DNA of 64,000 nucleotides, from assembly GCF_025643595.1 (NCBI RefSeq), contig NZ_CP102826.1:5704001-5768000 (forward strand), written 5' to 3'. Each line of letters starts with the position of its first letter. Position 1 is the stretch's first letter. Source of the stretch: Saccharopolyspora rosea. GTDB taxonomy: Bacteria > Actinomycetota > Actinomycetes > Mycobacteriales > Pseudonocardiaceae. The position numbers were made by a program, and so were the translations under genes. Positions 17,888 to 27,696 of this stretch are shown piece after piece. The notes beneath the pieces were generated by a model, which did no database searches, was not told the origin of the DNA, and saw only the letters and a program-made list of their open reading frames with translations.

Positions 17888-18892
17888 GTGAAGGTCGTAG
17901 TTCTGGTCGGCGGAGTCGGCGGCGCGCGGTTCCTGCTCGGCGTCAAGGCCGCTCTCGGGCTGCCCGCGGTCGGCGAGCCGGAGCAGCCCGCGGGGCACGA
18001 GATCAGCGCGGTGGTCAACGTCGGTGACGACGTGTGGATGCACGGCCTGCGGGTCTGCCCCGACCTCGACACCTGCATGTACACGCTCGGCGACGGCATC
18101 GACTCGGCGAAGGGCTGGGGTCGCGTCGACGAGACCTGGTCGGTCCGGGAGGAACTGGCCGCCTACGGAGCGGAGCCGACGTGGTTCGGGCTCGGCGACC
18201 GGGACATCGCCACGCACCTGGTGCGCTCCCGGATGCTGCGCGCGGGCTACTCGCTGTCCGAGGTCACCGAGGCGTTGTGCGACCGGTGGAAGCCCGGTGT
18301 GCGGCTGCTGCCGGTGACCGACGACCGCGTCGAGACGCACGTCGCCATCGAGGACCCGGACGAGCAGCGGCCGCGCGCGGTGCACTTCCAGGAGTGGTGG
18401 GTGCGGCACCGCGCCGAGCCCGCGGCGCGGGCGATCGTGCCGGTCGGTGCCGAGGAGGCCACGCCCGCGCCCGCCGCGCTGGACGCGGTCGCCCGGGCCG
18501 ACGTGGTGCTGCTCGCCCCGTCGAACCCGGTGGTCAGCATCGGAACGCTGTTGGCGGTGCCGGGTTTCCGCGCCGCGCTCCGGGAGACGTCGGCACCGGT
18601 GGTGGGGGTGTCGCCGATCATCGGCGGCAAGCCGTTGCGCGGCATGGCCGACGCCTGCCTGGCGGCGATCGGGGTCGACACGACCGCCGAGGCGGTCGGT
18701 CGGCACTACGGCTCCCGTTCGCGCGACGCCGAGGGGATCCTGGACGGCTGGCTGGTGCACACCGGCGACGACGCGGACGTCCCCGGCGTGGACGTGCGCG
18801 CCGTCCCGCTGCTGATGTCCGATGTGGACGCCACCGCGGCGATGGTGCGGGCGGCGTTCGACCTGGCCGGGCTCGGAGAGGTGACGCGATGA
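17888..18892 (+). CDS. fbiA: FbiA, 2-phospho-L-lactate (phosphoenolpyruvyl) transferase
   Basis: FbiA/CofD attaches the phospholactyl-type moiety to the deazaflavin FO during coenzyme F420 synthesis. The 334-residue protein has the N-terminal [16 protein letters not shown] loop, [18 protein letters not shown], the [13 protein letters not shown] motif and [12 protein letters not shown], all diagnostic for CofD. The GTG start follows the M50 gene by about 50 bases. The stop overlaps the fbiB ATG by four bases. Confidence 0.95.
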   Translation: MKVVVLVGGVGGARFLLGVKAALGLPAVGEPEQPAGHEISAVVNVGDDVWMHGLRVCPDLDTCMYTLGDGIDSAKGWGRVDETWSVREELAAYGAEPTWFGLGDRDIATHLVRSRMLRAGYSLSEVTEALCDRWKPGVRLLPVTDDRVETHVAIEDPDEQRPRAVHFQEWWVRHRAEPAARAIVPVGAEEATPAPAALDAVARADVVLLAPSNPVVSIGTLLAVPGFRAALRETSAPVVGVSPIIGGKPLRGMADACLAAIGVDTTAEAVGRHYGSRSRDAEGILDGWLVHTGDDADVPGVDVRAVPLLMSDVDATAAMVRAAFDLAGLGEVTR

Positions 18893-20232
18893 GGGACCAC
18901 GCCGCCACCGCAGGACTGCGGCTGGTCGCCGTCACCGGCCTGCCGGAGTTCGGGCCCGGTGACGACCTGGCCGCGGCCGTGGCCGCCGCCGCGCCGTGGC
19001 TCAGCGACGGCGACGTCGTGGTGATCACCAGCAAGGTGGTCTCCAAGGTCGAGGGCCGGATGCTGTCGACGCCGACCGACCCGGAGGAGCGGGACCGGCT
19101 GCGCCGCGAAGCGGTGCTCGCCGAGGCCACCGACGTGCTGGCGCGCCGCGACCGGTTCCTGATCACCCGCAACCGGCTGGGCGTGGTCCAGGCGGCGTCC
19201 GGTGTGGACGCCTCCAACGTGGCCCGGGACCAGATCGCGCTGCTGCCCGAGGACCCGGACGCCTCGGCGCGGCGGCTGCGCGACGGGCTCGCGGAGCGGC
19301 TGGGCGTGCGGGTCGCCGTCGTGGTGACCGACACCATGGGCCGCACCTGGCGGGTCGGGCAGACCGACGTGGCGATCGGGTCGGCGGGCCTGGGCGTGCT
19401 GCACCGCTACGCGGGCAGCACCGACTCGCAGGGCAACGAGCTCGCGGTCACCGAGGTCGCGGTGGCCGACGAGGTCGCCGCCGCGGCCGACCTGGTCAAG
19501 GGCAAGCTCGGCGGCGTGCCGGTGGCGGTGCTGCGCGGTCTGACCACCGAGGACGACGGCTCGACGGCGCGGGACCTGGTGCGCCCGGTGGAGGAGGACC
19601 TGTTCCGGCTGGGCACCGCCGAGGCGTTGGCGCAGGGCCGCCGGGAGGCGGTGCTGATGCGCCGCTCGGTGCGCTCCTTCGGCGCCGAGCCGGTGGACCC
19701 GGAGGCGGTGCGCCGCGCGGTCGGCGCCGCGCTGACGGCACCCGCGCCGCACCACACCCGCCCGGTCCGGTTCGTGTGGCTGCGCGACCGTCCACTGCGG
19801 ACGAAGCTGCTGGACGCGATGCGCACGGCGTGGCTGGACGACCTGCGCGCCGACGGCCGTTCCGAGCAGGCGGCGCAGCGGCGCGCGGACCGCGGGAAGC
19901 TGCTCTACTCGGCGCCCGAGATCGTGCTGCCGTTCCTGCTGCGCGACGGCGCGCACGACTACCCCGACGAGCGCCGCGCGGGTGCGGAGCGCGACATGTT
20001 CACCGTCGCGGGCGGCGCGGCGGTGCAGGGGTTGTTGGTGGCGCTGGCGGCCGAGGACCTCGGGTCGTGCTGGGTGTCGTCGACGCTGTTCTGCCCGGAC
20101 GTGGTCCGCGCGGCGCTGGACCTGCCCGCCGAGTGGGAACCGCTGGGCGCGGTCGCCGTCGGACATCCCGCCGAGCCCGTCGACGGCCCCCGACCGCCCC
20201 GCGAGCTCGACGACGGACTGGTGGAACTGTGA
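18889..20232 (+). CDS. fbiB: FbiB, bifunctional F420 biosynthesis protein
   Basis: FbiB adds the poly-glutamate tail and also completes the F420 core by an FMN-dependent reduction. The 447-residue length matches the actinobacterial two-domain form. Residues 1 to about 245 are the CofE-like gamma-glutamyl ligase ([36 protein letters not shown]). Residues from about 250 are a nitroreductase-fold domain ([34 protein letters not shown]). The ATG start overlaps fbiA, so the two are translationally coupled. Confidence 0.95.
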   Translation: MRDHAATAGLRLVAVTGLPEFGPGDDLAAAVAAAAPWLSDGDVVVITSKVVSKVEGRMLSTPTDPEERDRLRREAVLAEATDVLARRDRFLITRNRLGVVQAASGVDASNVARDQIALLPEDPDASARRLRDGLAERLGVRVAVVVTDTMGRTWRVGQTDVAIGSAGLGVLHRYAGSTDSQGNELAVTEVAVADEVAAAADLVKGKLGGVPVAVLRGLTTEDDGSTARDLVRPVEEDLFRLGTAEALAQGRREAVLMRRSVRSFGAEPVDPEAVRRAVGAALTAPAPHHTRPVRFVWLRDRPLRTKLLDAMRTAWLDDLRADGRSEQAAQRRADRGKLLYSAPEIVLPFLLRDGAHDYPDERRAGAERDMFTVAGGAAVQGLLVALAAEDLGSCWVSSTLFCPDVVRAALDLPAEWEPLGAVAVGHPAEPVDGPRPPRELDDGLVEL

Positions 20233-20765
20233 GCGGACCGCATTCCGACGTGGTGCGCCTGCTCGGCGAGTGGCGCCCCGACGACCCCCAGCAGGAGGCG
20301 CTGCGGCACGCGTTCCTGGCGCTGGTGGACGCCCGCGAGGACGCGTGCCTGCGCGCGTGCGAACCCGGGCACGTGACCGCTTCGGCGCTGGTGGTCGACC
20401 CGAGCGGCGAGCGGGTGCTGTTGACGTTGCACCCGCGCGTCGGGCTGTGGTTGCAGCTCGGCGGTCACTGCGAACCGCAGGACACCTCGCTGGCCGGGGC
20501 GGCGCTGCGGGAGGCCGTCGAGGAGTCCGGTGTGGACGGTCTGCGGGTGGAGCCGGAGCCGGTGCACTTGGACGTCCACCCGATCACCTGCTCGCTGGGG
20601 CGCCCGACGCGCCACTTCGACGTGCGCTTCCTGGTCCGCGCCCCGGAAGGCGCCGAGCCGCGGCGCAGCGACGAGTCCCTGGACCTGCGCTGGTGGCCGG
20701 TGGACGCGCTCCCCGCGGAGACCGACGTGCACGCCCTGGTCACCGCGGCCCGGCGGCGGCTGTAG
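20229..20765 (+). CDS. NUDIX hydrolase
   Basis: NUDIX enzymes cleave nucleoside diphosphates linked to another group. The 178-residue protein has a NUDIX box reading [10 protein letters not shown] then [10 protein letters not shown]. The RExxEE core is intact, but the early acidic residue of the box is replaced by Thr. A GTG start overlaps the fbiB stop (GTGA). Its place behind fbiAB suggests co-expression, not a proven role in F420 metabolism. Confidence 0.87.
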   Translation: MSGPHSDVVRLLGEWRPDDPQQEALRHAFLALVDAREDACLRACEPGHVTASALVVDPSGERVLLTLHPRVGLWLQLGGHCEPQDTSLAGAALREAVEESGVDGLRVEPEPVHLDVHPITCSLGRPTRHFDVRFLVRAPEGAEPRRSDESLDLRWWPVDALPAETDVHALVTAARRRL

Positions 20766-20794
20766 CCGCCACTGGAGCACCGTCGGCCGCGCGG

Positions 20795-20823
20795 CCGGCG
20801 GTGATCTCGTCGCCTGCCGCCGG
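20795..20823. terminator. Hairpin between the convergent NUDIX and glycosylase genes
   Basis: CCGGCGG and CCGCCGG pair across a loop of about 15 bases, in the gap of about 105 bases between two convergent genes. There is no T-run. It is a modest candidate. Confidence 0.35.
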
Positions 20824-20869
20824 TCCGCGCAGGACGTGCAGCACTTCGACCGGGAGTTGCGTTCCGCCG

Positions 20870-21778
20870 TCACATCCGCCGGTAGTCGCGGGCCGGCATG
20901 CGCGGGCCGTAGCGGGGGCGGTGCACGCCCGCGGCGCTGAGGTAGCGGACCGCGCGGTGGCGCTGTCCGGCGTAGGGGGCGAGCGCGTCGAGCATGCCGT
21001 CGTCGTCGAGGGGGTGGCCGGTCAGGGCCAGGCCGACGATCGTGGACAGGTGGAAGTCGCCGACGCTGACCGCGTCCGGGTCGCCCCAGGCCCGTTGCGC
21101 GACCTCCGCCGCCGTCCACGGGCCGATGCCCGGCACGTGCCGCAGCAGGTCGCGGCCCGCTTCACCGCGCAGCCGGACCGCGCGTTCCAGCCGTCCGGCC
21201 ACCGAGGCGGCCGCGAGCAGCGTGCGGCGGCGGGCGCCGTCGACGCCGATGCGGTGCCACTCCCAGTCCCGGATCCGGCGCAGCTGCACCGGGTCCGGCG
21301 GTACGCGGAGGTCGTCGGCCGGGCCGGGGGCCGGGGTGCCGAAGCGGCGGCAGAGCTCGCGCCAGGACCGCCACGCCTCCCGGTTGGTGACCTTCTGCTC
21401 CAGCACCGCGGCGACCAGCACGTCCCACACCCGTCCGGAGGACGACAGCGGCACGCCGTGCGACAGCCGTCGGCCCCGCTCGACGACGTCGTGCACCGCC
21501 GCGAAGCCCGCGTCGTCGTCCGAGGCGCCCAGCAGGTCGGGCACGCCGTCCAGCACCGCGCGGGCACCCGGGCCCCACGCGGTCGCGACCACGCCCGAGC
21601 CGTCCCGGCCCAGGCGCAGCGTCGCCGGACCGGCGGCGGTCGTCGTCGCGCGCCACACGGCGTCCGGGTCGACGCGCATCGTCGGATCGCCGAGGCCCCG
21701 CCGCAGCGGGGCGAGCACGCGGCGCAGGTCCAGCGGGAACGGCGGGCGCCAGGTCCGGGTCAGGGCATCGTCATCCAT
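20870..21778 (-). CDS. AlkA-like DNA-3-methyladenine glycosylase (HhH-GPD)
   Basis: These enzymes remove alkylated bases from DNA. The 302-residue protein has the HhH-GPD core: VLEQKVTNREAWRSW, the hairpin-helix-hairpin HVPGIGPWTAAEVAQ, and the catalytic aspartate in SVGDFHL. ATG at 21778 overlaps the stop of the upstream pyrophosphorylase gene by one base, which supports this start and an operon. A GTG one codon earlier is possible. Confidence 0.87.
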   Translation of the reverse strand: MDDDALTRTWRPPFPLDLRRVLAPLRRGLGDPTMRVDPDAVWRATTTAAGPATLRLGRDGSGVVATAWGPGARAVLDGVPDLLGASDDDAGFAAVHDVVERGRRLSHGVPLSSSGRVWDVLVAAVLEQKVTNREAWRSWRELCRRFGTPAPGPADDLRVPPDPVQLRRIRDWEWHRIGVDGARRRTLLAAASVAGRLERAVRLRGEAGRDLLRHVPGIGPWTAAEVAQRAWGDPDAVSVGDFHLSTIVGLALTGHPLDDDGMLDALAPYAGQRHRAVRYLSAAGVHRPRYGPRMPARDYRRM

Positions 21779-22887
21779 CACGCGTCGGCCGAGAACCGGA
21801 CGCCGACGGCGGGGATCTCCACGCCCGGCCACACCCGGATCCCGTCCAGCAGTTCACACCTCTCCCCGATGGTCGCACCGTCGCCGATGATCGCTCCGCG
21901 CACCACCGAACCCGGCCCGACCTGGGCGTTCGCGCCGATCACCGACCGCTCCACCACGGCGCCCGCGCCGATCCGGGCGCCGTCGAACAGCACCGAACCG
22001 GTCACCCGCGCACCGGGCCCGACGGTGCAACCGCGGCCGATGGTGCTGCCGCCGCGCACGTCCGCGTCACCGGCGACTTCGGCGCCGGGCAGGAGCAGCG
22101 CCTCGCCCGGCTCGGCGGGCAGGGCGGCCGACGGCACCACGCCGAGCACCAGGTCCGCCGAGCCGCGGACGAACGCCTCGGGAGTGCCCATGTCCAGCCA
22201 GTACGAGGCGTCGACGTGGCCCTGCAGGCGCGCGCCCGCGTCGAGCAGTCCCGGGAAGGTCTCGCGCTCGACGGACACCGGGCGGCCCGCCGGGATGGCG
22301 TCGATCACCGGGCGGCGGAACACGTAGCAGCCCGCGTTGATCTGGTCCACCGGCGGGTTGTCGGTTTTCTCCAGGAACGCGGTGACCCTGCCCGCCGCAT
22401 CGGTGGGCACGCAGCCGAAGCGGCGCGGGTCGTCGACCTTGACCAGGTGCAGTGTGACGTCCGCCGCGTTGTCGCGGTGGGTGGCGACCAGTCCGCGCAG
22501 GTCGACGCCGGAGATGATGTCGCCGTTGAACACCAGCACGTCGTCGGCGCGCAGCCGGTCCGCGACGTTGCGGACCGCGCCCGCGGTGTCCAGCGGTTCC
22601 TCCTCGACCACGTACTCCAGGTCCAGGCCGAACCGGGACCCGTCGCCGAAGTGCTCGGCGAACACCTCGGCCTTGTAGGACGTGCCGAGCACCACGTGCC
22701 GGATGCCCGCCTGCCTGATCCGGGACAGCAGGTGGCTCAGGAACGGCACGCCCGCGGTCGGCAGCATCGGCTTGGGGGCGGACAGCGTCAGCGGGCGCAG
22801 GCGCATCCCCCGCCCCCCGACCAGCACGACCGCTTCGGCGCCGGTCAGGGGCGCGTCGACTGCCGGGGCCTGCGCATCGGCGGACAT
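21778..22887 (-). CDS. manC: Mannose-1-phosphate guanylyltransferase
   Basis: It makes GDP-mannose from mannose 1-phosphate and GTP. The 369-residue protein has the nucleotidyltransferase signature VVLVGGRGMRLRPLTLSAPK, VFNGDIISG as metal-binding loop, and YWLDMGTPEAF. A left-handed beta-helix of hexapeptide repeats fills the last 100 residues. It corresponds to M. tuberculosis Rv3264c, there confusingly named manB or manC. It completes the pathway begun by manA and manB in this window. Confidence 0.9.
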   Translation of the reverse strand: MSADAQAPAVDAPLTGAEAVVLVGGRGMRLRPLTLSAPKPMLPTAGVPFLSHLLSRIRQAGIRHVVLGTSYKAEVFAEHFGDGSRFGLDLEYVVEEEPLDTAGAVRNVADRLRADDVLVFNGDIISGVDLRGLVATHRDNAADVTLHLVKVDDPRRFGCVPTDAAGRVTAFLEKTDNPPVDQINAGCYVFRRPVIDAIPAGRPVSVERETFPGLLDAGARLQGHVDASYWLDMGTPEAFVRGSADLVLGVVPSAALPAEPGEALLLPGAEVAGDADVRGGSTIGRGCTVGPGARVTGSVLFDGARIGAGAVVERSVIGANAQVGPGSVVRGAIIGDGATIGERCELLDGIRVWPGVEIPAVGVRFSADA

Positions 22888-23084
22888 GTGCGTTGTTCCT
22901 CCCTCTCACCGCTTCGGCGCAGCGGACGGCTCAGGCGTCGCCGGTTCCCCGCGACGAAAACCCATTGGGGGGAATACTCTGGCAGGGGCCGCGTCATAAT
23001 GGGCATCGGGCCCGCCCGTTCGGGTGGCGTCCGGCGCCCGAGAGCGGACCACCGACCCCGGCGAAGGACTGAGAGGGCACCCCT

Positions 23085-23462
23085 ATGGACCCGCGCCACC
23101 GAGCCGACGAAGCACTTGCTCGTGCGCGGGCACGAGGCGCGTTCGTCGTCACACCCGACAACGCCACCTCGCCGATGGACGCCGCCACCACCGTCCGCAT
23201 CCCCCGCGAGGTCGTGCAGGAGGCCGACGGTGAGTCGACCGACACCATGCGGGCCATCGCACCGCCGCCGCAGCAGACCGCGCCCCAGCAGTCCGCGCCG
23301 CAGCAGCGGCCGCAGCCCCAGCGGCAGCCGGAGCAGGGTCACGGCTGGCCCACCGAGGACTACGGCCAGTTGCCGCCGAACCCCTACCAGACGCAGCGCG
23401 GCCCCAACGAGTTCGGCCCGCTCGGTTCGCAGGCGGCCAACCAGCAGTACCCGCAGTACTGA
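23085..23462 (+). CDS. Gln/Pro-rich hypothetical protein
   Basis: I do not recognise a function. The 125-residue product has an ordered-looking N-terminus (MDPRHRADEALARARARGAF, then TVRIPREVV) and, from about residue 60, a low-complexity region rich in Gln and Pro with a Tyr-containing end. A GAGAGGG site precedes the ATG. It is divergent from manC and converges on wbbL with a gap of about 23 bases. The N-terminal segment looks conserved in relatives, as far as I recall, which argues for a real gene. Confidence 0.65.
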   Translation: MDPRHRADEALARARARGAFVVTPDNATSPMDAATTVRIPREVVQEADGESTDTMRAIAPPPQQTAPQQSAPQQRPQPQRQPEQGHGWPTEDYGQLPPNPYQTQRGPNEFGPLGSQAANQQYPQY

Positions 23463-23485
23463 TCCCGCCGGGAGCGGGACACCGG

Positions 23486-24358
23486 TCAGGTGCGGGAGCC
23501 GCGGATCTCGATCTTGGCGCGGGCGGTCAGGGCGAGCTTGAGGGCCAGGCGGACCGGGGCCCAGGCCGGGCCGCGGTGCCGGTCGGCGAGGTAGCGGTAG
23601 GCGCTGGTGTGGTGCTCGGCGAGCATCCGGGCCGAGGACTTCGAGGTCGAGTGGCCGCCGATGTGCATGATCTCCGCGGACGGCACGTAGACGTTCAACC
23701 AGCCCGCGCGGCCCAGCCGGTCGCCGAGGTCGACGTCCTCGAAGTACATGAAGTAGCGCGGGTCGAAGCCGTGCACCGAGTCGAACGCCTCGCGGCGCAG
23801 CAGCTGGCAGGAGCCGGACAGCCAGCCCGCGGTGCGCTCGGTGACCGCCGCTTCGGACTGCCGGTAGGCGCGGGTCCACGGGTTGCCCGGCCAGACCTTG
23901 CCGAACACGGCGTGACCCGCGCCACGCCCCAGGGACGGCAGCAGCCGCGCCGAGGGGTACACCTCGCCGCTGGGCTCGCGGATCAGCGGGCCGAGGGCGC
24001 CGGCGCGCGGCCAGCGGTCGGCGGCGGCGAGCAGCTCGTCGAGGGCGCCTGCGCGCCATTCCAGATCGGCGTTGGCGATGACCACCCAGCCGTACTCGTC
24101 GCCCAGCTCGGCGACGCCGCGGTTCACACCGCCGCCGTAGCCGAGGTTGCCCCCGGTGGGCACGAAGTCGACGTTCGCGCGTTCGGCGGCCACGCGTTCC
24201 GGCACGCCGTCGGTGGAGCCGTTGTCGGCGAGCACCACCCGGACCGGCCGTTCGGTGGCCTTGTCCAGGGTGTCGAGGAACCGCTCCAGGGTCTCGCCGG
24301 GCGAGTAGGTCACGATGACGACGGCGAGCTCGTCGCCGTAGGTGCGGGCGTCGGTCAC
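23486..24358 (-). CDS. wbbL: WbbL-type rhamnosyltransferase (GT2)
   Basis: In mycobacteria WbbL adds rhamnose to GlcNAc-diphospho-decaprenol, building the linker between peptidoglycan and arabinogalactan. The 290-residue GT2 protein has VVIVTYSPGETLERFL, the nucleotide-binding DNGSTDG, NLGYGGGVNRG, the metal site NADLEW, and FMYFEDVDLGDRLGRAGW. Its position near manC, rmlD and LCP matches Rv3265c. Confidence 0.88.
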   Translation of the reverse strand: MTDARTYGDELAVVIVTYSPGETLERFLDTLDKATERPVRVVLADNGSTDGVPERVAAERANVDFVPTGGNLGYGGGVNRGVAELGDEYGWVVIANADLEWRAGALDELLAAADRWPRAGALGPLIREPSGEVYPSARLLPSLGRGAGHAVFGKVWPGNPWTRAYRQSEAAVTERTAGWLSGSCQLLRREAFDSVHGFDPRYFMYFEDVDLGDRLGRAGWLNVYVPSAEIMHIGGHSTSKSSARMLAEHHTSAYRYLADRHRGPAWAPVRLALKLALTARAKIEIRGSRT

Positions 24359-24386
24359 GCCGCCCCATTCTGCCGAACGCGGTGCG

Positions 24387-25535
24387 TCACGAGCGCCGGT
24401 GGGCGTGGTGGGCGCGGGCGTAGGCGGTGCGGTGCTGGGCGGCGCAGGCCGCCCAGCTGAACTCCTTGGCCCGGCGTTCGGCGGCCACGGCCAGGTCGGC
24501 CCGCCGCGCGGGGTCGTCGAGCAGCTCGGTCAGGCCCTCCGCGATGTCCACGGCGTCGATGCCGCAGTAGGCGACCGCGTCGCCGCCGACCTCGGGGAGG
24601 CTGAGTCTGCGGGTGGTCAGCACGGCGGCGCCGCAGGCCATCGCCTCCAGCACCGGCAGCCCGAAGCCCTCGCCGAGGCTGGGGTAGGCGACCACGTCGG
24701 CGCCGCCGAGGAACCCGGGCAACCGGCGGAACGGCAGGTACCCGGCGCGGATGACCCGGATCCGGTGCGGCACGGCGGCCAGCGCGCGCTCCACCCGGGT
24801 GTCCCAGCCGGGTTGCCCCGCCAGCACCAGGGCGGGGGCCGTCGAGCGCCGGCGGACGGCGAGCGCGAAGCCCTCGATCAGCGCGGGCACGTTCTTGCGC
24901 GGTTCCAGCGCGCCCAGGAACGCCACGTAGGGCTGGTCGTACAGGCCAAGCCGGTCGCGCACCGCGTCGACGTCCTCGGGGGTCGGCGGGTGGAACCGTC
25001 CGGGGTCGACGCCGTGGTACATCACCTGCATCCGCGAGCGGTCGGCGCCGATGGTGCGGGCCAGCTCGGCGGCCGTCGCCCGGCTCGGCACCACGCACAG
25101 CGTCGCGCGGCGCAGCGCGGCGCGGGTCCAGGCGCGGAAGAAGCGGGCCTTGACCGGCGAGTGCAGCGCGGGGTCGGTGAAGAACGTCGCGTCGTGCAGG
25201 GTGACCACCGAGGCGGCCGGGTTGGCCAGCGGGGTCGTGTAGTGCGGCGAGTGCAGGACGTCCACGCCGAGGCGGCGCACCAGCACCGGCAGGGTGGTCT
25301 GCTCCCAGGTCAGCCGCGAGGTGCGGGTGGCGACGGTCTCGGCGGCCGGGACGATCTCGGTGCGCGGGGCGAGGGTGGCGTACAGCTCGGCGTCGCGGGG
25401 CTGGCAGGCGACCGCGAGCGGGGTGCCGTCGGCGTCGAGGGCGGCCAGCAGCGAGTCGACGTACCGGCCGACTCCGCCCCGGTCCGCGGGTACCGCGGTG
25501 GCGTCGATGAGGATGCGCGGCTCACCTCTGTGCAC
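24387..25535 (-). CDS. GT4 glycosyltransferase
   Basis: A 382-residue GT-B enzyme of the GT4 family. The N-terminal half carries GGVGRYVDSLLAAL and VLHSPHYTTPL; the C-terminal half has FLGALEPRKNVPALIEGF, the donor-binding EGFGLPVLEAMACG (EX7E motif) and a final basic helix. It lies 28 bases upstream of wbbL on the same strand. Donor and acceptor sugars are unknown; GDP-mannose or dTDP-rhamnose would fit the neighbours. Confidence 0.88.
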   Translation of the reverse strand: MHRGEPRILIDATAVPADRGGVGRYVDSLLAALDADGTPLAVACQPRDAELYATLAPRTEIVPAAETVATRTSRLTWEQTTLPVLVRRLGVDVLHSPHYTTPLANPAASVVTLHDATFFTDPALHSPVKARFFRAWTRAALRRATLCVVPSRATAAELARTIGADRSRMQVMYHGVDPGRFHPPTPEDVDAVRDRLGLYDQPYVAFLGALEPRKNVPALIEGFALAVRRRSTAPALVLAGQPGWDTRVERALAAVPHRIRVIRAGYLPFRRLPGFLGGADVVAYPSLGEGFGLPVLEAMACGAAVLTTRRLSLPEVGGDAVAYCGIDAVDIAEGLTELLDDPARRADLAVAAERRAKEFSWAACAAQHRTAYARAHHAHRRS

Positions 25536-25614
25536 GCGGGCAGACTACGGGCAGCGCCACCCGATCGGTGGCGAGTCCGGGAAAAACCGTTGGCGCCGGA
25601 GGGTGATCATGCGA

Positions 25615-26697
25615 TCATCCCGCGGCGATGTCGAGGTGGATCCGCCACACCGCGCGGGCCGCCTCCTCCCAGGTGAAGTCCGCGGCCCGGCGCAGCCCCG
25701 CGGCGGACAGGGCCGCCCGGCGGTCGGCGTTCCGGACCACCTCGGCGAGCGCGGCGGCCAGCGCCGCGGGGTCGGCGCGCGGCACGACGACCCCGGCGCC
25801 GCCGGCGACCTCCACCAGCGCGGGCGCGTCCGAGTGCACCACCGGGACCCCGAGCGCCATCGCCTCGACCAGCGGCAGCCCGAACCCCTCGGCGAGGCTG
25901 GGCGCGGCCAGCGCGGTCGCGCCGCGCAGCAGCACCGCGAGTTCGGCGTCGTCCACCGGGCCGAGCAGCCGGACGTCGGCGCCGGGGTGGTCGAGCCGGA
26001 CCGCTCCCCAGCCGGGACGGCCAACGACGAGCAGCGGGATGTCGGGCGCGACCGGTTCCGCCATGGCGCGGACCAGGTGCTCGTAGCCCTTGCGCGGTTC
26101 GACGGTGCCGATGGCGAGCACGTACTCCCGGGGGAGCGCGAGCCGGCGGGCCACCGCCGGGTCGGGTTCGGCGAGCAGCGCCGGCGGGACGCCTTCGCCG
26201 ACGACGTGGACCCCGGCCGCGGGGCGGATGCGGTCGCGGAGGTCCTCGGCGACGGTCCGGGTGGGCACCACCAGGGCGTCGGCGGCGCGCGCGGCTCGCC
26301 GCACCGCGCGGCGGTGCCAGGCCGCGCCGCGCGGGGTCAGCGTCCCGGGGTGGGTCCACGGGACCGTGTCGTGGACGGTGACCACCAGGCCCCGGCCGCG
26401 GCGGGCGGGCGGGGCGAGCGGCGTCATGGCGTGCACCGAGTCGCCGCCGGGCCACAGCGGGATGCCGCGTTCCCAGGCGGCGACCAGGGCGCGGCGCGGC
26501 AGCGGCAGCACGCGCGGGCCCCGGACTCCGGGCACGCGGGCGGCGTCCGGGTCGCCGGAGCGGCTGACGACGCCGGTCAGCTCCCAGCCGTCGGGTGCGG
26601 TGGCGGCCATCGCGCGCAGCAGCTCGGCGGTGTAGCGGCCGGTGCCGCCGGGGACCGGGGCGAGCAGTTGCTCGGCGATGGCGACCAGCTCGGGCAC
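25615..26697 (-). CDS. GT4 glycosyltransferase
   Basis: A 360-residue GT-B enzyme with N-terminal PVPGGTGRYTAELLRAM and VVTVHDTVPWTHPG. The C-terminal donor domain has AIGTVEPRKGYEHLVRAM, and EGFGLPLVEAMALGVPVV is the EX7E motif. It is similar in layout to its neighbour at 24.4-25.5 kb, suggesting an old duplication. It heads the leftward set of glycosyltransferase genes and is divergent from the GT2 gene at 26.7 kb with a gap of about 45 bases. Confidence 0.87.
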   Translation of the reverse strand: MPELVAIAEQLLAPVPGGTGRYTAELLRAMAATAPDGWELTGVVSRSGDPDAARVPGVRGPRVLPLPRRALVAAWERGIPLWPGGDSVHAMTPLAPPARRGRGLVVTVHDTVPWTHPGTLTPRGAAWHRRAVRRAARAADALVVPTRTVAEDLRDRIRPAAGVHVVGEGVPPALLAEPDPAVARRLALPREYVLAIGTVEPRKGYEHLVRAMAEPVAPDIPLLVVGRPGWGAVRLDHPGADVRLLGPVDDAELAVLLRGATALAAPSLAEGFGLPLVEAMALGVPVVHSDAPALVEVAGGAGVVVPRADPAALAAALAEVVRNADRRAALSAAGLRRAADFTWEEAARAVWRIHLDIAAG

Positions 26698-26742
26698 CCG
26701 GTCAGCCTGCCACGGTCGGGACGCCGACTACTGTCGGGTTCC

Positions 26743-27681
26743 GTGGATCCCGTGCGCAGCACCGTCGTGGTGGTGACCTGGCGGGGCCGGGCGCACCTGG
26801 GCTCCTGCCTCGACGCGCTAGCCGCCCAGGACCGTCCACATCGGACGATCGTGGTGGACAACGCCTCCCGCGACGGCACGTCCGACCTGCTCGCCGACCG
26901 CCCCGTCGACGTTCTGCGGCTGCCCCGCAACCTCGGCTACGCCGGAGGTGTCGCGGCGGCGCTGGCGCGGGTGCGGACGCCGTACGTGGCGTGGCTCAAC
27001 GACGACGCCGCCCCGGAGCCGGGCTGGTTGGCCGCCCTGGAGGAGGCGTTGGACGGCGACGAGCGGGTCGCCGCGGCGTCGTCGGTGCTGCGCGGTCCGG
27101 ACGGCGCGGTCCAGTCGACCGGCGTGCGGCTGACCGCCGACGGTCACGGCGCCGACGCGACCGGTGGTCCGGTGTTCGGGTTCTGCGGCGGGGCGGCGCT
27201 GCTGCGCACCGACGCGCTGCGCGCCGTCGGCGGCGTCCCGGCGCGGTTCTTCTGCTACTACGAGGACACCGACGTCTCCTGGCGGCTGCGGCTCGCCGGG
27301 TACCGCGTGGTCCGCGCGCCCCGGGCCCGCGCCCGCCACCTGCACGGCGCCAGCACCCGGCCGGGCTCGGTGCCGTTCCACCGCTGGAACGAGCGGAACC
27401 GGTTGGTCATGCTGCTGCGCTGCGCTCCGGCGCGGATCGCGCTGCGCGAGCTCGCCCGCTTCGCGGTGATCACGTTCGCGCTGCCGCTGCGCCGCCGCGT
27501 CCCGGACGCGGCGAACTTCCGCGTCGCCGTGCGGCTCCGCGTGCTCGCCGAGGTCGCCGCGGCGCTGCCCGCGGCACTGCGCGCCCGCCGCCGGATCTCC
27601 CGGATCGCCGCGGTGCCGCGCGAGGCGGTGTGGCGCGGGTGGGCGGGTTCGCGACCCCACGACCACCCGGCCGGGCGATAG
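26743..27681 (+). CDS. GT2 glycosyltransferase
   Basis: A 312-residue GT-A enzyme. It has VVVVTWRGRAHLGSCLDAL, VVDNASRDGTSDLL for nucleotide binding, the LNDDAAPEPGW metal site, GFCGGAALLRTDALRAVGG and FFCYYEDTDVSWRLRLAGY. The last 80 residues are basic and may bind the membrane. GTG at 26743 is chosen because it begins just before the conserved strand. It is followed after 15 bases by the two-domain glycosyltransferase. Confidence 0.87.
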   Translation: MDPVRSTVVVVTWRGRAHLGSCLDALAAQDRPHRTIVVDNASRDGTSDLLADRPVDVLRLPRNLGYAGGVAAALARVRTPYVAWLNDDAAPEPGWLAALEEALDGDERVAAASSVLRGPDGAVQSTGVRLTADGHGADATGGPVFGFCGGAALLRTDALRAVGGVPARFFCYYEDTDVSWRLRLAGYRVVRAPRARARHLHGASTRPGSVPFHRWNERNRLVMLLRCAPARIALRELARFAVITFALPLRRRVPDAANFRVAVRLRVLAEVAAALPAALRARRRISRIAAVPREAVWRGWAGSRPHDHPAGR

Positions 27682-27696
27682 GGCAATCTTGGGTGC

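Noticed and set aside
23270..23460. CAG/CCG-rich low-complexity stretch
   Set aside because: It is the Gln/Pro-rich tail of the small protein, not a separate repeat element.
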